64,000 nucleotides of DNA from Phoebastria nigripes. Lineage: Eukaryota > Chordata > Aves > Procellariiformes > Diomedeidae. Under the pieces are notes generated by a model. The model saw only the letters and a program-made list of their open reading frames with translations. It was not told the DNA's origin and ran no database searches. The stretch is taken from positions 744,001-808,000 of the forward strand of contig JAYKAV010002519.1 of the NCBI GenBank assembly GCA_035582835.1, in the 5' to 3' direction. Numbering within the stretch: the first letter of the stretch is position 1; each line of letters starts with the position of its first letter. A program made the translations under genes and the position numbers. Positions 51,206 through 62,620 of the stretch are shown piece by piece.

Positions 51206-53710
51206 TAATAGTGAGAGCAGCTTGGATGTGCAAGTGACACCTCCACGAGTCAGAGAGTGGCAAAATACTTTCATAGACAGTTTTATATTGTTCTTACCCC
51301 ACAGTTATGATGGCATATCACTAAAAAGGACAGTGACGCATTTCCTCCTCCTCCCAAGTTAGATTCATGGACTATCCACACATTGGGTGAGATGGTTGGG
51401 TCAAAAGGTTGTTAGATTTTTTTGCTAGTTTCCCTTTGGATTATTGCAGTGAACAGGCTCACTGTTTAGCCACAGATCACTAGATCTACAGAAATGATAC
51501 AGCAAAAGTGTGCAGGCGAGGGTGGGGGGAACAACTCTGCTCAGCAGCAGCTCTCAGCTACACTGTGTTACATACAACACTAAACTGCAACCTCTGGTTC
51601 AGCAACATTATTTGAACTTGGTCTGCTGAACGAAAAACACGGAAGTCCTTGGACCTGAAAGACAGCAAGTCTGGAGTGACTAGATGCCACAAAGCAGCCA
51701 CTGAAGAAGAAAGAAAAGGATATGAAAATCTGTGGTTAAGGGTTGATAGGTAGGGTGGAGCTTGTCCAAGTTCAGGTGACAGAGCTCAATAAATATGGAA
51801 AAGCACTTCAACTTTTAAGTGTTTATCGTAACTGTTACAGTAGTTCAACTTCATGAAAACACCCCAGCATCAGTACATCTCCTCTGCATTTGAGAGGAAG
51901 CATCTTTCAGAGCAGATAGATTCTGCAGGGAAATCAGTTTTGTTCTTTTCTGGACTTCCTCATGTAGGTACTGCAAGGTATCATTGTACTGGTGAGTTCA
52001 ATCAGGGAATAGACTGTATAATTAAATGCATTTAAATACTTTAAATGCTGCTAAAGCACATTTGTACGTACAAAACAGTACTCAGGATATTTCTTCTTAG
52101 CCATCAACCCCAGAATAACAGAACTATGAAACCAGGCAACTCTACGCTACCAGCTGCACTATGATTCACTGATCCTTTTTATCCTCACAATACTTCATGG
52201 CAGTATAATCATTCCTAGTCATGTGTGACTCATCAAAGTATTTTGTAGTAAAGACAAATGTTATAATATGCCCTATTGTAACCATGCAAATTACAAATCT
52301 TCATTTCCATACCTAAATTATGCTTTCGCTGAACTTTTTCTGCTGCTCAAGCGGCTCTCACATACGAGCTAGTTAGGCATTTCAAAGTTGTTTCATAGCA
52401 AGGAGTCCCAAGCTTTCTGAGAGGTGGCCTTCTTCATCCCGTTTCACTTTCTCAAGCCTCCTCATGTTTTCCACATCACAGTTTTGAAAAGGTTCGCACC
52501 AGGTTCTTAACTCTGAGCTACCACCATATCTCCTCTGTATGCCTCAGATGTTTCTTGTGTTAATGTACTTTACTTGGCAGACAAATTTTATATAATACTT
52601 CCCACGGCAACTCTGAATGACCAGTCCTCTCTGGATCATCACAGGCCAAGCGATACAGAGACACAAGGAAAAGTTTCAAACTTTCTTTTTCTGCACTAAG
52701 ATATCATACTCCCAGGGAAGTCATCTTTCTACTATCTTGGGGCCTATTAACTTCAATATACTCATTGCTATCCCTATCCACAACAGATGTAATATTTAAG
52801 TAGAAAACTTAATACAGTCTCCTCTATTTCTTAATCCTCTGCGTATTATAACTTTTAAAAAAGTGATCATCAGGGTCAATGGGTGACTGCAATGTAATTT
52901 TAGAACGGCTCGTATTAACTGCCTAAATTTCCAGTTCAGAACAAATGGGCTTGGCTCAAGAATAAACATCAAACAGCTCCAAGGAAAGTAAAGTATAACC
53001 TTGTGTGTGTTTTTTTTTTTTTTAAACCAAACACAGAAAGGAAACACCACTCCACATTTTGTGGGTAAAACAGCAGATCACAATAAAGCATACTAAGAAT
53101 CACAGCCCTATGGAGAATCCTAACTAAACCTCAAACTGAGGAAGGTCTCAGGTTCCAGAAGAAACCCCTGCTACGTACTCCTTCAAAAGAAACAAAGAGA
53201 ATAGAGAAGAAATAATATACATTCCTTTCCCAATAGGAACTAGAATAGCAAGAGTTTTTAAATTCAAGCACAAAGGCAAACATACACTTTATATGCATCA
53301 CAGATGCATACTCTCTATGCAAGTAGATGGACAAATATTTGCATGAATACAACTTGAGCATGGGATGATAGGAGGCTTCCAAATAAGGGCAGAATGCTAC
53401 TACTACCTTTGCTGGTGCTTATCACAGAAAGGTGATATAGTAAAAGTACTGTGGACTGAAATATATCAGATATTCCCTGTGATCACTCTGTTCTATTACT
53501 CTAGAACTGCATATTTAACACATTTTAAACATATGGAGTTGCTAAAGAATAAAAAACAAAGGTTAATAAAGAGAAGAAAACCAAGTTTGGGCATCACTCC
53601 TTTTCCATCACCTGAATCCAGTTAGCAGAACTTCAGTAAGATGAGGAGAATTATTCCTTTAGTCTGGGGGGAAAAAAGCTTATGTCTTCTCTGACACAGC
53701 AGTAGCCAAA

Positions 53711-53766
53711 TTTATTTTATTTCATAAAATAAATAAGTACTTATTTTATGAATGCATGTGCATTCA
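53711..53766. repeat. Three overlapping palindromes
   Basis: TTTATTTTAT and ATAAAATAAA form a 10-bp stem with a 3-nt loop (53711-53733). CATAAAATAAATAAGT and ACTTATTTTATG (53723-53750) form a second stem with a 4-nt bulge. TGAATGCA and TGCATTCA form a third 8-bp stem (53749-53766). The three share sequence and are mutually exclusive or form a branched cruciform. Confidence 0.85.
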
Positions 53767-54130
53767 TACATATGACTTTAAATGAAGCAGCACACTCATT
53801 GACATTCCCACATACAGATTTGGGCTTCCATCTGAATTACTCAGGTCAGAGAAAAAACTATCAAACTTTCTCACCAGGTATAAATCAGTCTCCCTTCTTC
53901 CCCGTGGTATTTAAAGGGTAACAATGAACTTACTCAAAAACAACATTATCAAATTTTAAACATATAGGAACACTTTTCAGTGAAACAAAACACAGCATGA
54001 TGTACTGTTGTTCAGCCACGGACTGTGATTTAATTAGCCAGAGGACTGGAGAAGTACAAGAAACACATATGTGGTATGCGAATGATTCACTAGGTATACT
54101 TCTTTCTTTGAAATTAATCCATAGGAATCC

Positions 54131-54240
54131 ACTTCCCTTCTTCCTCTTCCACCTTATATTCCCTTCTTCCTTTATCTCCTCCACCTTTTACTCCCTTCTT
54201 CTTTTATCTCCTCCACCTTTTATGCCCCCCTTCTTTTACC
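54131..54240. repeat. Pyrimidine-rich minisatellite, 32-bp unit
   Basis: Two complete units of 32 bp, 54154-54185 and 54186-54217, differ by only a few bases and each ends TTTATCTCCTCCACC. Partial units lie on both sides (54131-54153 and 54218-54240). The unit is almost pure C/T on the plus strand apart from a few A residues. Copy number is likely variable. Confidence 0.85.
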
Positions 54241-54659
54241 TTTATAAACTAAGGTACTGCTTGCTGTCCTGAGGATATGAACCCTTAACTGAGGTTCCAA
54301 GCTGCTGTGACTACAAAACTATCCACTGCTCTCAGGAAAGGGAGGGTGAGAAGGAAGAAAATGTGGGTACCCCCAGAGGTGCCCTCAGTGAATGCTAATA
54401 ACCACCTTTTGCTTCTTATCCCCTCCCCCACTGTAGTCATTTCAAACAAATAAAGTATTAGTCTTCTCGTTCTGTCCCACACTGCCACACAGCTCCACNG
54501 CATGCTGTGAAACAAACCCCATCGCTAAATATTTTTCAGGATAATCCACTGTGGGATAACTTTTTTTAAATATACTTTAGGTCATTTACCCTTCAAAGAG
54601 AAACATAATCTGCTTTCAAATTATGCTGTTCCAAATAAGAAGATAACAGGCTCAGTTCT

Positions 54660-55140
54660 CATCTCTGGCTGCTCTTGCTATGTCTCAACAGCACACAGCA
54701 GCCAGAAAGCTGCCAGACAGGAGCAGTGGAGGATCTCCTAGGGGTACCATTCAGTGGAACCAGGCCAACGCAGCTGGTTCTCTGCCACCTGTCCCCACCC
54801 CACTGCATGAGAGGGGTGCCAGGGGATGGGGCCACGTGCAGGGCTCGAGCAGTTGGGCAGCCACAGCAGCTGCTACGAGATGGAATAAACTCAAGAATGA
54901 AACCACTGTCTGCAAGGCGGTCAAGAGTCACCCTGGCTATTCCCATAGCTGCAGTTTGCCCTGTGCAAATGACACCCTTGGAGAGTAGCAGGGCAGGACA
55001 TGTGAAGCCAGTCTGTGCGAGGCTGGACCCTGGAAAAGCACATTTATGCTATGAAGCTGTGCCATTCTGGCATCTGATAAAAAAAAATCTTCAGAGGAGG
55101 TACCTCAAGTGTGAAAGCACCCCACTGGAAGAATGAAAGA
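54660..55140. other. GC-richer island with overlapping open frames, function unknown
   Basis: The composition is clearly richer in G and C than the flanks. The stretch holds the longest reading frame of the window (153 codons, plus strand, 54675-55136), another of 102 codons in a second frame and one of 95 on the minus strand. No domain, signal peptide or familiar motif is visible, and frames open in several phases are expected from stop-poor GC-rich DNA. It may be an unrecognised repeat, a regulatory island or a non-coding transcript. Confidence 0.3.
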
Positions 55141-58100
55141 GTCTTGTTAACTCTACAGACATCTTCATAGAAAATCAAACAGACTAGGTCCTCTACTAGT
55201 ACAAATGGGGGTAACACCACAAACCATAGAGCCTTTCCTCTACTCCAGGCAGCAAAAAATACTGGGACAAAGGTGAAAATAAGATGGCATTTGTGCAGGT
55301 TTTCCAACACAAAAAAACCTGAGGTAAAGGCAAGCCTAAAAGATGAATGTTACAGACATCTGACTGTCAGAAAAGGAGGGGTTGGACTGACAACAGTTAT
55401 GAATCTCTGAAATGAGTGGTTACTTTCCCACCACTGGCCATAAAAACTGGGAACAAATAGGCTAAATTTCTTGTTTCTGTATGAAAAATATGATTAAAAC
55501 TTACCTAAACCCTGGAGGAGAGACTGGTCTATAAATAAATAAAAGTACACATCACTCTCCTCCCTCATGAGTACTGTATCTGTCATTCAAGAAGATGTCA
55601 ACTAAGCCACCTGCCTCAGTAATCCATTTTCACTGCACAGAGCACAGTTATTATGGTAGGTATAAGGGATAACACTGGTTTGACTGACAGATGTTCAGGC
55701 TGGTGCACGAATGTGTTCACCTTTACGTTGTCCTGGGGTGAGATACTTCCTACAGATTATTTGGCACTTNATTTTTACTTCTATAGCAAGAGCATGACTC
55801 TTATGGAAACATGTTAATAGACTCTTGCTACTTCCTTGGATGTCAAAAAGCAGAATTCATGTTGATGCCAAGGACAGAGACCTTAACGAATAAGTTAATG
55901 AAGTCAAATATGACAGCAGAACATAAGAGGCATAAGGAGACATGAAAGAATGTAGTACAGAAAGCAGAGCACAGCTCGAGCGTTCAGCCTTCACTATGAG
56001 TTATATTGTCACAGTACGTACTACTAAGCATATGCTCATTAGTACACGAAAGGAAAAGGAAGTAGAGCCTTTCCTCCTCCATCTCCCTCCTTCCCCTGCT
56101 TGTAGCGTGGGAAATAGGAGGAACTGCAGGGACTTCACACTACTCTCCTCTGAGCAAATGGCAGGGAAGGAGTGGAAAGTCCTAAGAGTCCCAGACTTTT
56201 CTTTCTTTTCATTAGCCAGAAGGGACCCCAGAGGAAGCAATGCTCTTGAAGGTATGGAAGTGCAATCAAGACCCAGGCCTGATGCTTGTCAGAACAGCAA
56301 TCACAGGTGCTGCCCCTCTCTCTGCTCCCTGTTACTGCAAGCAAGCCATAAGCCTACAAATTAGCCGTGAATTAAGAATTTACACTTTTCGACAAAGTCT
56401 TCTTGCTACTACATACAAAGGACACCACTGCCACCAGAAACTTACAGGTGATCTTCCTAGGCAAAACCAAAACAAAACGTTGTTCCCAAACTCAAGTCTT
56501 TCAACTCAATAATATTATTTGCAGAGTGCAGCTGAGAGTTTATGTTAATAAAATAAATATCACATTTAAATACTGCATGTACTACAAGTGCTGACGGAGA
56601 GCATTTTTTTAAAGGAGTAAGCACAATACATGTACGGTGTTTTCCTAGTGCATTCGACTTGCAAATTCAACCAGAAATCAATAACAATGGATTGCAAGTT
56701 TGCAATTTATGTTTTTAACAGATTCCCTGGCATATTCAGTTTAGCATGGATGCTGATCACATAGGTTTTTGTTTGTTTGTAGCATATTTTGTAGCTGTAG
56801 TATTTAAAAATTAATAAACTAGAAGTCATTTTCAATATACAAACTTGAAACAGAATGAGTAAACAAATATTGTTGCAGTGAATCTGAAAAAGCTACGATT
56901 TCTTTGGATTACGAATGTAGTATATTACGGTTTCCCACTTAACTAAAACAATTCACAATAGTAAGCACCAAACTGGGGAAAAGGTACTTGTAGAAACAGC
57001 CTTTCTGTTGTTACTACTGAGAAAATTTCATACAAGCAAAAGAAAGCACAAACACACACATGTTCATACAGGCGTGTGCTTTTCTAGCTCAACTGCATAC
57101 CTCCCATCACATTCTTTGTAACATGCATTTTATTTTTAACTGTTTGATGAAAGCTGTTTTGGGGAAGGCAAGAATGGGACATTTGTAATAAAGACCAAAA
57201 AATGAATGAGTATCACCATATCACTATCAGAGCAGCATTCCAGGACATATAAAGATTAAACATTACAAGTCTGCATTACACCAGGCTTCAGAAATATGCC
57301 TGGTGCTTCCTGCATTAGCTGCTATCTGTTTATCAGATACACGTGTGGCCTCCCAGTGGTAAGTGATGGGCTAACAAAAGCTACTTTTCAGGTATAGGTG
57401 GGCTTACAAAGTAGAGCTCAGCTCTGGAGCTGGACTAAATTCAGGCTGCAGAGGAAGAAAACTTCATTTTAATTGAGGACTAATTCTACTTTTGATAGCT
57501 AAATCATTCTGCTGTAACCAATTTGCTCACCCACACAGAATTATCTGGTGTATAATTGCTTCAATACTGATTAATAAATAATAACTGATAGAGAGACTTT
57601 GCTGGCAGTTAATAACCAGCAGCTGAAGAGAGGGCCTAAGGCAGAGCCTCAGGCCTTTAACTCAGGTAGTCATTAACTGACAGAAAATGCCTGGTCTTGA
57701 GGTCATTACTGCTATTACATAAAAATATTAATACATTTTTCAAATACAGAATAATTTTCTAGAAGCTACAGGCTGAACTGCACAATAAATGCAGAGCTAT
57801 TTTAGAGAGAACTGATGGTTTTGGTTTTTTCTAGTAACTAAAAACTGACAGAACCCACTGGGGAAAAAGTTATTCTGAAAAGTTGTTCAACCTGATTTTT
57901 TTTTTTTTTTTAGACTATTAATGAAAGCCAGCTCTTCAGTCTCCTCAGACTGATCATCGCACTGCAGATGAGGGAATGCCCAGCCCAGCTCTCCAGCATC
58001 TCAGGGAGGGCTAGAAGCACTACACTACCTCCAGCCATCTTGTCTTAAGGACAAGTATAAAACCATGGTCCCACGGTGCTGGACCTAAACTAACATGAGC

Positions 58101-59717
58101 TGTTGGACATGCACTGATTCTGACCTAAGTCTGCTTATGTGACTCTGTTCACTAGCCCTTCCTGGGCAAAAAGGATTTTTCACTTGGGCAGAATCGAGTG
58201 ACTATTACTGCACAGATCCCATTTTTGAGACCACTCTATCTTTTTGTGTGATGCCAAGCCAAACTGAGTGAGTCCCCCAAACACAAGCCTAAGAGGATTC
58301 AGTATCAGGACATTTATGCAGGCTCTCTGCAAGCCAGAGAGCACTACGGAAACAGTAATTACCTTACTCTCCTTTAGCCAGATCGTTACAGCTCCTCCTC
58401 ATTGGCCAGGATAAGACTCAACTGTACTGTAAGGTCTTGAATTAAGATTTTTACTAATCAGGAGCTTGTGATCTCTAATTACATCTTAGATAAAGTAGTA
58501 ACAAAACAGCAGTAGTGCAATAAAGGTTGGCCTTATTGTGGTATGACTCTTCTCATAAGATCTTCCTTAGCCTCAAGGTCTTTCTCTGTATCATGACAAA
58601 TTACTCGGCACCGATGACTCTATGGTAATGTTTAATAAAACTAAAAGCAAGATGTACCTGGCTGTAGATGTAATGTAATTCAAAATGTAATGTGCATGGA
58701 TTCAGAGAGCCAGTTGAGTTCCTACCCTGCGCAGCTGACCAGGCTGTGGTCAGGCCCACACGCTGCCAGTCCTGCAACATATGCTGCAACCATTTTGGAA
58801 TAGGAAGCGGGAGTAGCAAAAGTGAAACTACGCAAAATTCTTCTTTCAGCACTGCCTTCCATCGACATTCCTCCTCCCACTCTCCACCACCCAGCCAGAG
58901 AGCCACTTCCTTTCACTGATGCTCACTCCCATCTGCTCTGGCGCTGCCTGCACTTGCTCTTCTAACCCCTGCACCCACAATTCCTCCTGACTCCACTCCT
59001 TTCCACGCACTTTCCTTTTTTTTCTTTTTAGCAGATGCTCCCCCTGACAAGAGCCACTTTAAAGCTGCCAAGTTGGCACTTCATTTCCATACCTATCCTC
59101 ACACCCCATCCACAGCAAAAGAGAAGAATGGCAGACGATGAATCTCCCTGAAACATCTCTTTCCAGCTTTCATCTCCACTGATATATTCTGCTTTGTCTC
59201 TGAGCACTCACTCCTTCCACTAACTGAAAAGAGAAGCTCTGGAAGGGATTCTGGTCAGACCCATATGGACTACAGAGTTATGCTAATGATTCACATCCAC
59301 TGATCTGTGCTTCTAGAAAAGCACTGCTTCTCTCAATTCTCCTTTCCAAATTAATTTTAGTGTATGAAATATAGAACATCTTCATGTCTGCAAGAATTAT
59401 ATAGGATATATCAAAATTACTATTTTGATTGGCTACCTAAGGTTTCCAAAAGTCAGTTTCTCTTTATAACTTGATTTGTATTTGAATCTCACGCTAGGTT
59501 AAAATTAATTTTGAGGTCAGTGTCATTCTTTGCGAAAAACTGAACAGCTAACACTTAACCATTTTTGAGAAACAAACCTGCTTTTAATCTCACTGTTTCT
59601 TTTATTCCTCAGAGAGTTTATCTACCCTTGACCATAGCAGTTTAGTAAGACTGGTCAGCTGGAAGAGAGGTGAGATTTTAATCATTAGCATGATGTCAGA
59701 ATTTGAAAGGACACTTC

Positions 59718-59722
59718 CCTAC
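59718..59722. repeat. Target-site duplication CCTAC, left copy
   Basis: Directly abuts the TG end of the LTR and is identical to 60771-60775. Confidence 0.88.
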
Positions 59723-59763
59723 TGTTGCGTTAAAGGCTGAAGTAGCCTAAGTTGTCGTTATAA

Positions 59764-59916
59764 GTCCGGTCGCGTTCAGTACGAACAGTTCACTGAACTA
59801 TCACGATTACGGATGCACAAATAATGACATACACTTCCTCAGTCTGGTCGCGTTCTATGAACTACCACGGCCACACTCAAAAGGTTTGGTCGCGTTCAAT
59901 GAGAACTATCACGGCC
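59764..59916 (-). repeat. Three degenerate direct repeats in U5
   Basis: The decamer GGTCGCGTTC occurs at 59768-59777, 59846-59855 and 59888-59897. Each continues into a GAAC and ends ACTATCACG or ACTACCACGGCC. The spacings are 78 and 42 bp. Each copy therefore contains a GTTC...GAAC inverted pair with 3-5 nt between the arms. Confidence 0.85.
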
Positions 59917-59935
59917 AGATTAATGAGTAGCACAG

Positions 59936-59941
59936 TTTATT
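59936..59941 (-). terminator. LTR polyadenylation signal AATAAA
   Basis: TTTATT on the plus strand gives a canonical AATAAA on the minus strand, downstream of the TATA box in the LTR's own orientation. Confidence 0.7.
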
Positions 59942-60056
59942 GAAGCAACAGATACACAGGTTCTTTGGATTGCCGGTGATAAATTCGCTGCCTACAAAGC
60001 ACATGCAAATGCCAAAAGTGTGAGTACTACAAACGCGTTAAAAGATATAAAGTGAC

Positions 60057-60068
60057 TCTATATAGAGA
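60057..60068 (-). promoter_or_regulatory. TATA box of the solo LTR
   Basis: The palindrome CTCTATATAGAG gives TATATAG on the minus strand, about 120 nt upstream of the polyadenylation signal, a normal distance for a retroviral LTR. Confidence 0.65.
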
Positions 60069-60088
60069 TTTCTAAGTTTCCCGGGGAG

Positions 60089-60109
60089 ACACTTGGTATG
60101 ACCAAGTGT
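60089..60109. promoter_or_regulatory. Perfect 9-bp inverted repeat in U3
   Basis: ACACTTGGT, a 3-nt spacer ATG, then ACCAAGTGT. It lies roughly 20-50 nt upstream of the TATA box on the minus strand. Each arm carries a CAAGTG/CACTTG core, as bound by NKX2-type homeodomain or some bHLH proteins; this binding is inference. Confidence 0.6.
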
Positions 60110-60770
60110 TNGAATCTTACCCAAAGGCGTCCCGATGGGGGGGAAGAGAGGCTTAGCCCGTCGACTGATCCCAGAAGTTGGAATAGTACACAACGATGGT
60201 ATCTTCCCTAACATTCTTTCTCTCACAAGCTATTTTTATATTATTTTTACCTTTTAGGTGGAGCTTGAGTGACTCTAGTCATACATACCTTTGTTATGAT
60301 TGGTGTAAAGCTTTCTCGCTTCGTTTTAAAGGTATAGACTAGAAAGAATTCAAAGCGCAAGCTCAGTGAGGTGTGGTCGCACCTTGGAGGCGGGTAACTT
60401 TTGGGATGGAGGTGTGTTTTGGTATTATAATGCAAAGAAGTTCACTAAAAGGACAGCATTTCATCAAAACATGACAGACCGTTGGCTCAGGGTAGTGAAT
60501 ATGCATCTTATCGAACCTTCAAGTTCCCAAATATTACAGAGCCTGGCCGCNGTGTCTCCACTCCNCTCCNCTCTCCGTACAGTTCCTCCTAGAGTCAGCA
60601 CACCAAGCTCCCCTGATGTGTTAACATCTAAGGTTACAGGCCTAGGGNACTCCCGTGGATTCCTNNCATACCAGCCGCACTACACCCTGGAAGCTTCTTC
60701 AGTGCTGTACCTTTCTTTAAAATATGGATATAAGTCGAATTTTTGGGTCACCTCTTGCCATTATTCCACA

Positions 60771-60775
60771 CCTAC
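60771..60775. repeat. Target-site duplication CCTAC, right copy
   Basis: Directly abuts the CA end of the LTR and is identical to 59718-59722. Confidence 0.88.
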
Positions 60776-62349
60776 CCCTTCCCCCCTACACACACAAAAA
60801 AATGCCTTGTGAACCAAAACCAGGTTCAAGAAAGTGCCAAAACAAAAGCAAAAGTATACGCAAGCTGAAGTCTTTTAGGTGTCTACTACATGTCTACAAA
60901 ATAAATAGAATATACACTGCATTAATTGAAGTAAGATTCCCCAATGCGAGAAATTGCCCATCAAGATGCTTCAATATGGGGGTTCGGTTAATTTTCCTGA
61001 ACATTCATTCATTTTTAGAAGCAAACTTACTTTTATCATACATTTACGTTCATTGCCACGGATATGGGAGCAACTAAATTTTAGTGAAAAAGTGGCTTCA
61101 GAGGAAACCAAGAAGTTTAGAATTGCATGTGCCAGGTTTCAGGTAATTTCAAATTCACCCAATAGTGTCCATGAACTCCTGGTATTGCAATACAAAAGAC
61201 TCAAAAAGACAGATTACCTCAGCAATTCATCTGAACGAACACAGCTCTAAAGTGTTTGCTCTGAGTTCATACCTTGAAAGATACTCTTTCAACAAAATTG
61301 AACAACAATGAGATATGATCAGATCACAAATGGACTGAAAAATAGCAAAATATATTTAACCAATAACTCAGTATAAACTATTTCAGTATTCCTGGGCATT
61401 AACATACCTCTGTGATAGGGGTACTATAAAAAACAAGAGCTAAAACTCTAGACTAACTGAACAATTTTATGGGATAAGAGACTATCTCAACCTATATAGG
61501 CTTTTGGTCTTCAAGTCTTTGTGAAGATTATCCACTGATTTGCATAATTGTTGGCAAAGTTCTGTACAATGGTATTGTCAAGCCAGTGGAGTATACATTT
61601 GCATGTCCTACATGCACTGAACCAACAGACTCAAGCGTAACTATCAGGCCTAGTAGCCACAAATCCCTAACAAATTAATACTTGGATGTTCTCTTTGGAT
61701 TCCTGTTAAACCTAAAGCCTTGAGAACAGTTTTGCCAAATATGAGAACAGCAGGAAGTTATCAATTATTGTCTATAAGACACGAGTGTGCCTCTGTCTTC
61801 AGGGTATCAAACATACTCAAGCAGTAAAAGTCTGCAGGATATGAGCTCTGAATAACACTACAAGAAAATGAGTTAAAGAGGAAGTAGGTTGTATCTTTCA
61901 AATTGATGGTCCTGAGGTCCAGCCCCCATGTTTCATGTATTTGCTTACACTGATGTTGGAAGCTAAACTGCTTGCAGCTGTTTCTCAGATGAGTCTAGGA
62001 CATTTCAAAGTGAAATAACAGGGTAGTACTATGTAGGACAAACTTGCAAGCATTACACTGTATTAGAGCACAAGCCACACGAGACCTACCTACTAGAGTA
62101 TACACCAAAAACTTCCATCTTATTAGAGCTAAAGGAGAACCTCAAGTAACCAGTGTTTTCTAAAGCTGAAAAATACCAGGCCATTCTTAGCTTAAGACTA
62201 AATCCTTCAGCAGGTGGAGTACATTACAATGAAAATCATCGACTCCTACCTGGATAGAAGTCTGTTTCAGTACCGGTTGATAGGGAGTAAGAAATGGCCT
62301 GATATCTCCCCCTGTTCTACTAGGCCGGCAAACACTCCCCTTTATCAGA
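60776..62349 (-). other. TRHDE intron between LTR and CR1, no gene seen
   Basis: AT-rich sequence starting with a C-rich tract (60775-60787) next to the LTR flank. The reading frames of 98-117 aa overlap each other in different phases and show no domain. Nothing else was recognised. Confidence 0.55.
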
Positions 62350-62620
62350 GAGTGTAGTGATAGGACGAGGGGTAACGGTTTTAAACTGAAAGAGGGTAGA
62401 TGTAGATTAGACATTAGGAAGAAATCCTTTACTGTGGGGGTGGTGGAACAGGTTGCCCAGAGAAGTTATGGATGCCTCCTCCCTGGAAGTGTTCAAGGCC
62501 AGGTTGGATGGGGCTTTGAGCAACCTGGTCTAGTGGAAGGTATCCCTGCCCATGGCAGGGGGGTTGGACTAGGTGATCTTTAAGGTCCCTTCCAACCCAA
62601 ACCATTCTATGATTCTATGA
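62350..62620 (+). mobile_element. CR1 LINE 3' end, plus strand
   Basis: This is the typical avian CR1 3' terminus: GTGATAGGACGAGGGGTAAC, AGACATTAGGAAGAAATCC, GGAACAGGTTGCCCAGAGA, CATGGCAGGGGGGTTGGACT, GGTCCCTTCCAACCC, then repeated ATTCTATG. It covers about 270 bp, is 5'-truncated and opposite to TRHDE. The C-terminal coding trace (RKKSFTVGVVEQVAQ-like) is frame-broken. It looks less decayed than the CR1 at 50 kb. Confidence 0.95.
62604..62620 (+). repeat. CR1 terminal octamer microsatellite (ATTCTATG)n
   Basis: Two consecutive units of the 3' octamer that is diagnostic of bird CR1 and marks the exact 3' end of the element. Confidence 0.9.

Larger units (their letters stand above)
50871..59722 (-). 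other. TRHDE intron, no gene seen
   Basis: Mostly AT-rich intron with T runs at 53011-53023 and 57896-57912, a palindrome cluster, a pyrimidine minisatellite and a GC-richer island at 54660-55140 (listed separately). The 57470-57800 stretch is free of recognisable repeats and has several TAAT/ATTA motifs. No exon of TRHDE or another gene was recognised. Confidence 0.55.
59723..60770 (-). mobile_element. Full-length solo LTR of an endogenous retrovirus, minus strand
   Basis: The 1,048-bp element begins TGTTGCGTT and ends TTATTCCACA on the plus strand (TG...CA on both strands). It is bracketed by a perfect 5-bp direct repeat CCTAC (59718-59722 and 60771-60775). A 5-bp duplication is typical of ERVL-type elements. 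On the minus strand U3 runs from 60770 to a TATA box at about 60060, an AATAAA signal lies at 59941-59936, and the rest is U5 with three copies of a GGTCGCGTTC-containing repeat. No primer-binding site or internal region adjoins it, so it is a solo LTR. Intact CpGs and the perfect duplication suggest youth. I do not recognise the family. The 148-aa frame running through its right end is incidental. Confidence 0.88.

Noticed and set aside
60366..60812. 148-aa plus-strand open frame
   Set aside because: Runs across the right end of the solo LTR in antisense and contains several ambiguous codons; it is incidental to the repeat.
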